Shown: positions 60,881 through 64,000 of the stretch, piece after piece
Position numbering within the stretch: position 1 is the stretch's first letter
Layout of the letters: each line of letters begins with the position of its first letter
Assembly (NCBI RefSeq): GCF_018918025.1
Contig: NZ_JAHLPT010000009.1
Coordinates: forward strand, 1 to 64,000
DNA length: 64,000 nucleotides
Direction of reading: 5' to 3'
Source: Oscillibacter sp. MSJ-31
Lineage (GTDB): Bacteria; Bacillota; Clostridia; Oscillospirales; Oscillospiraceae
Position numbers and translations under genes: made by a program
The notes under the pieces: model-generated
Told to the model about the DNA's origin: nothing
Databases searched by the model: none
What the model saw: the letters and a program-made list of their open reading frames with translations, nothing else

Positions 60881-61918
60881 TTTCCCGTCGCGGCAGCGCC
60901 GTCCCGCTCTCCCTCTGACCATTTTCGTGATGCCACGAAAATGATACCCGCCGCCAGACGCTTCATCGCCGCCGACCTCGCCGCAGCCCGTAGCTTCTCG
61001 CGCATACGCGAGCGCCCGCCCGTTCCATATTACAGCCGCCCGCCGTTCTCGCCATCAGCCGCCGCATAGGCGGCTTCTTTTTTGCCCAAAACCGCCCCGT
61101 TTTCTTCCTCTGTCGCATTTTTGACCCCGCCAACTTTTCCCGCCCCGGCTCCCCGGAAGCGATTTTTCGACCCCTTACCTAAAAAAATTTTGGGCTTCCG
61201 AACCCGCAAAGGACGACCGCCGCGCCGCCAGTACCTCGCGCGGGCGCGTTTAGAATTTCGCGCGGGCCTGCGCGTCGTGGTATCTTCGCGGGCGCGGGCG
61301 TTTGGTATCTCCTGCGGCCTGCTGGCCTGTGGGGCTGGTGGATGGCTGGCCGCTCTGGCGGCGGATGGCTCGTATGCTGCGCCTGCGGGCCTGCGCGTTT
61401 GGTATCTCCTGCGCGGGCCTGCGCGTTTGGTATCTCCTGCGCCTGCCCGTCTGGCGGCGCTGGCGGATGGCTGGCCGTCCTGCTGACTGCTGGAGCTGGC
61501 CGCCGTCCTGCCGACCGTCTGCCCAGCGTACCGACACACCGACCGCCGCCCCCATCGGAGCCGCCCACCCTGACCGCCTGCCGCCGGTGGATGATCTGCC
61601 GCCGTGACCGTCTGCCGATCTGCCGCCGGGCAGGCCGGAGCCGCCGCCGAGGGTATTTACCGCGCCCGGTATCGTCCCCGGATAAGCTAAGCTAATATGC
61701 CCCCTATAGTCCCCCAACCACAGCGATTTGCACAGAAAACGCCGCAGATTTTTGTGCAAAAAAGCTTCCCCACGTCCCCCCTAAAGGGGGACTGGGGAAC
61801 GAAAACAGCCCTATTGACGGCGCAAAAATCCGCCGCTATCATGCAGGGCAAGCGGACGGCCACAGCGACCGCCGCCCAGCGAACCGCCGACCACGGCGAC
61901 CAGAAAGGGGAGGTGAAC
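60881..61918. other. long G+C-rich region without confident gene
   Basis: About 1 kb. An unsupported 43-codon frame (60941-61072) ends within a strong plus-strand hairpin, AGCCGCC/GGCGGCT with a T run (61057-61083). From 61220 to 61650 the DNA is low-complexity, coding for Arg/Ala/Pro/Gly in all frames. It includes 19-base repeats (see the repeat entry). It could be a leader, an origin, or decayed coding sequence. Confidence 0.4.
61298..61441. repeat. short direct repeats (GCGTTTGGTATCTCCTGCG)
   Basis: Three identical 19-base copies at 61298-61316, 61395-61413 and 61423-61441; the last two are spaced by 28 bases within a longer tandem repeat. A degenerate copy lies near 61270. Its purpose is unknown; iterons or slippage in a GC-rich stretch are both possible. 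Confidence 0.7.
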
Positions 61919-62056
61919 ATGACCACGCCGAACACAGGCGAATTGCTTGTACAGCAAGCGCAGGAGGCCGAACGGCTCCGGCTCTTGATACTCGCTGACG
62001 AGTGCAAGACCATCGAGGAGTTCCGCGAAAAGCTCCGCGAGCGGCTGAACAAGTAA
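61919..62056 (+). CDS. small phage early protein
   Basis: A 45-residue helical protein (MTTPNTGELLVQQAQEAERLRLLILADECKTIEEFREKLRERLNK). The ribosome site GGGGAGGTGAAC before the ATG is strong, so it is likely translated. A long open frame upstream of it lacks any ribosome site. It is followed at once by a terminator. Function is unknown. Confidence 0.65.
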   Translation: MTTPNTGELLVQQAQEAERLRLLILADECKTIEEFREKLRERLNK

Positions 62057-62096
62057 AACGCCGGGCCACCCCAGCAAGGCACGGCCCGGCGTTCTT
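62057..62096 (+). terminator. terminator of the 45-residue gene
   Basis: 11-bp perfect arms (62057-62067 and 62083-62093) with CTTCC after; a weak T tail. Confidence 0.6.
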
Positions 62097-62246
62097 CCCC
62101 CGGCACGGGCGGCGAGTTCGCCGCCGCCCGGCCACGGCTAAAGCATAGCACACCCGCCCGCAGAACGCAAGCCCAGCAGGGCAGGCCGAAAAAATTTCCC
62201 CCTACGGGGGAACACCCCAGCCCCGAAAAAAATTTCAAAAAAACGC

Positions 62247-62306
62247 TTGACAAAATACACGGTGCCGTGTTACATTCGAGCCACAGCAAACAACACGACA
62301 CCGTGT
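62247..62306 (+). promoter_or_regulatory. promoter with two palindromic operators
   Basis: A -35 box TTGACA (62247-62252) and a -10-like TACATT (62271-62276), spaced by 18. The spacer holds the palindrome ACACGGTGCCGTGT (62257-62270); a second, ACACGACACCGTGT, is at 62293-62306. Their centres are 36 bases apart. A dimeric repressor bound to both would block transcription of the ArdC-N-like gene operon. Confidence 0.75.
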
Positions 62307-62338
62307 ACAGGCCGCCAAGGCCGGAAAGGAAAAACGCC

Positions 62339-62752
62339 ATGACTAACAACGAGATCATTTTTGAGAACGTCCGCGCCAGCTTCACCCCCGCCCAGCTCGC
62401 CGAGCTGGTGCAAGCCACCTACACCGCCGAGCAGATCGCCGCCCGCCGTGCCAACGTCACGATCACCGTTGACGAGGGCAGCGCCGCCACCGCCGAGGAC
62501 ATCTTCACCGCCATGCTGGCCGCCGATCAGTTCCACACGTTCGCCGAGTGGAAGCGCATGGGCTACAGCGTGAAAAAGGGTGCAAAGTCCGCCATCACCT
62601 GCCAGCTCTGGAAGTACACCGACAAGCCCGGCAAGGCCGCCCGCGAGGCCGCCGAGGCCGCCGGAAAAGACGCGCCGGAGACCGACCCGCATTTCTACAT
62701 GGCAAAGGCCCATTTGTTCCACGCCTTGCAGGTGGAGAAGTCCAAGCATTGA
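62339..62752 (+). CDS. ArdC N-terminal-like antirestriction/ssDNA-binding protein
   Basis: A 137-residue protein matching the N-terminal domain of ArdC-type proteins (DQFHTFAEWKRMGYSVKKGAKSAITCQLWKY). In ArdC this part binds single-stranded DNA and is joined to a metallopeptidase domain; here it stands alone. It would be an early gene under the dual-operator promoter. AAAGGA lies upstream of the ATG. Confidence 0.75.
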   Translation: MTNNEIIFENVRASFTPAQLAELVQATYTAEQIAARRANVTITVDEGSAATAEDIFTAMLAADQFHTFAEWKRMGYSVKKGAKSAITCQLWKYTDKPGKAAREAAEAAGKDAPETDPHFYMAKAHLFHALQVEKSKH

Positions 62753-62845
62753 CCCGGCGCAAGCGGATACTTTAGCAGGGCTGCACCGCACAAAGCAACC
62801 CAGCCCCAGAAGCAAAACCCAAAACAAAATCAGGAGGAACACAAG

Positions 62846-63763
62846 ATGAAATTCACAGGACGCTACACCGCCGCCACCGCCAAGGCCCTGAAAGGCTCCC
62901 CGCGCCTCGTCTGCCAAGTCACCGAGGACGGCACGATCTACGTATGCAACGGCTTTCTTCTCTGCACCATGAACCCGCCGGAGTACGCCGCCACCGTGCA
63001 GGGCTTCACCTGCTGCGAGCCGGGCAACTGGACGCTTGACAAGGACGGCAAGCACGAGGACGACGCGCACAAGCTCGATCTCGTCAGACTGTACGCCGAC
63101 ACGCTGAAAACCAACGCCGACGCGCAGCCCCTCCAGCGCTCCCCGCTGACCGTGCAGACCCCCAAGGCCGCCGCCGTCTGCTACTACAACGCCGCCGCCG
63201 ATTTTGCCGCGATCTACGACACAAAATTCATCGCCGCGCTGCACCCCGCCGCCCAGCTCCGCACCACGTCCGCGATCTCCGCCGCCGTCGCCTATTGCGA
63301 CGATGAACCGTTTGCCGTGGTCATGCCCATTAAGGCCGAACCCGAAACCGTTCGCGCCGTCCGGGCCTTTTTCACCGAGGCCGCCGAGGACAACACCAAA
63401 ACCGGCGAGGCCGACAAGCTCCGCACCGAGCTGGCCCAGTCTCAGGAAGAAGCCGCCACCCTGCGCGGCGATCTGTACCGCGCCGCCAACGAGATCGACG
63501 AGCTGAAAAACAAGCTGGCCGAGCTGCACGAAACCAAGACGGAGCAGCCCGCCGCCGAGGCCGTCGAACCCAAGACCGCCGCCGAGATCATCGCGGCCCG
63601 CTGGGCAGAGGTGGACGGCCTGACGGCCACCATCAAGGGCGCAACCACCGCCGCGCCGGTTGTCTGGCTGGCCGGAGACACAAAGCCCCACGAAAAAGAG
63701 ATCGAAGCCGCCGGGGGCAAGTGGAGCGGCAAGAAGAACGCCTATTATTTCCGCGTCGCATAA
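62846..63763 (+). CDS. phage early hypothetical protein
   Basis: A 305-residue protein. The N-terminal part (MKFTGRYTAATAKALKGSPRLVCQVTEDGTIYVCNGFLLCTMNPPEYAATVQ) and a central charged coiled coil (DKLRTELAQSQEEAATLRGDLYRAANEIDELKNKLAELHE) precede a C-terminal ~55-residue module (PHEKEIEAAGGKWSGKKNAYYFRVA). This kind of C-terminus is common on phage and conjugative-element proteins. AGGAGG stands before the ATG. Molecular function is unknown. Confidence 0.7.
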   Translation: MKFTGRYTAATAKALKGSPRLVCQVTEDGTIYVCNGFLLCTMNPPEYAATVQGFTCCEPGNWTLDKDGKHEDDAHKLDLVRLYADTLKTNADAQPLQRSPLTVQTPKAAAVCYYNAAADFAAIYDTKFIAALHPAAQLRTTSAISAAVAYCDDEPFAVVMPIKAEPETVRAVRAFFTEAAEDNTKTGEADKLRTELAQSQEEAATLRGDLYRAANEIDELKNKLAELHETKTEQPAAEAVEPKTAAEIIAARWAEVDGLTATIKGATTAAPVVWLAGDTKPHEKEIEAAGGKWSGKKNAYYFRVA

Positions 63764-63862
63764 CAAAACCCAAGCCGAAACGGCCCGCCGGGGCCGTCCG
63801 CCGGGAATGGCCGCCCGGTGCTGATGATGGCAGGCCGAACACAAAAACGAGGAGGCAACAAA

Positions 63863-64000
63863 ATGGAGATCATCAAGCAATACCGCGACGGGGACGAGCG
63901 TCATGACATCGTTTGCCTTGCAGGTGAAACGCTGTTTGAAAACTGGTATTCCGTGCTGGAGGATAGCTGCTGCCTGCGCCACCCCAGCAGCACCGCCGGA
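63863..64000 (+). CDS. phage early protein, partial at window end
   Basis: The ATG is preceded by GAGGAGG. The visible 46 residues (MEIIKQYRDGDERHDIVCLAGETLFENWYSVLEDSCCLRHPSS...) continue beyond the window. No family was assigned. It follows the 305-residue gene in the same direction and is likely co-transcribed with it. Confidence 0.65.
   Translation, partial: MEIIKQYRDGDERHDIVCLAGETLFENWYSVLEDSCCLRHPSSTAG

Noticed and set aside
61298-61441. CRISPR array
   Set aside because: Repeats are 19 bases with irregular spacing (97 and 28) and no distinct spacers or cas genes; better explained as short direct repeats.
61697-61918. N-terminal extension of the 45-residue early protein
   Set aside because: No ribosome site at the longer start, while a strong GGGGAGG precedes the ATG at 61919.

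Overview
The window looks like a G+C-rich, low-copy chromosomal segment of a gut Clostridia species, most plausibly Oscillospiraceae/Ruminococcaceae. This is inferred from the yybT(gdpP)-rplI-dnaB order, the tilS-hpt-ftsH cluster, an RNase J, Firmicutes-type Shine-Dalgarno sites and the accessory gene families; no rRNA or complete tRNA is present to fix the taxon. Three blocks are visible.

Block 1 (1 to about 13,533) is the end of an integrated, partly decayed conjugative-type element. It carries small zinc-ribbon proteins, a solute-binding lipoprotein with a membrane-anchored LuxR-type regulator, an HU protein, a ParR-like protein beside a chimeric methyltransferase/ParM protein, a RelBE-type toxin-antitoxin pair, a regulator with three excisionase-like helix-turn-helix units, and a tyrosine integrase. 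It ends at a 3' fragment of a tRNA-Arg(CCU) gene, the probable attachment site.

Block 2 (13,536 to 29,810) is ordinary host chromosome: a TSUP exporter, a complete branched-chain amino acid ABC transporter operon (livFGMH plus its binding protein), ftsH, hpt, tilS, dnaB, rplI, gdpP and, divergently, rnj (RNase J). The 3' end of hpt is duplicated next to arrays of small palindromes. An IS30-family transposase follows rnj.

Block 3 (about 31,235 to the window end) is a contractile-tailed prophage. Its late genes run on the minus strand from 59,020 to 31,281. The head module keeps the lambda gene order (Nu1, A, W, B, C with nested Nu3, D, E, F, Z, U positions). The tail module is P2/Mu-like (sheath, tube, frameshifted assembly chaperone, tape measure, X, D, V, U, gp25-like, J, I, fibre), followed by two small membrane proteins, a two-domain endolysin and an LLH holin. 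At the tail-fibre end sits a diversity-generating retroelement (DGR): a C-type-lectin-like fibre protein whose last 38 codons form a variable repeat, a 112-bp template repeat, and a reverse transcriptase. The two repeats differ at 14 positions and every one is an adenine in the template, the direct signature of adenine-specific mutagenic retrohoming. On the plus strand from 60,584 are a Cro/C1-type regulator with operator-like repeats and early genes, including an ArdC-N-like protein behind a promoter with two palindromic operators.

The most notable items are the DGR with its non-canonical YMDN catalytic box and hairpin-rich target flank, the programmed -1 frameshift, the nested scaffold gene, the methyltransferase-ParM chimera, and the tRNA-Arg attachment site.
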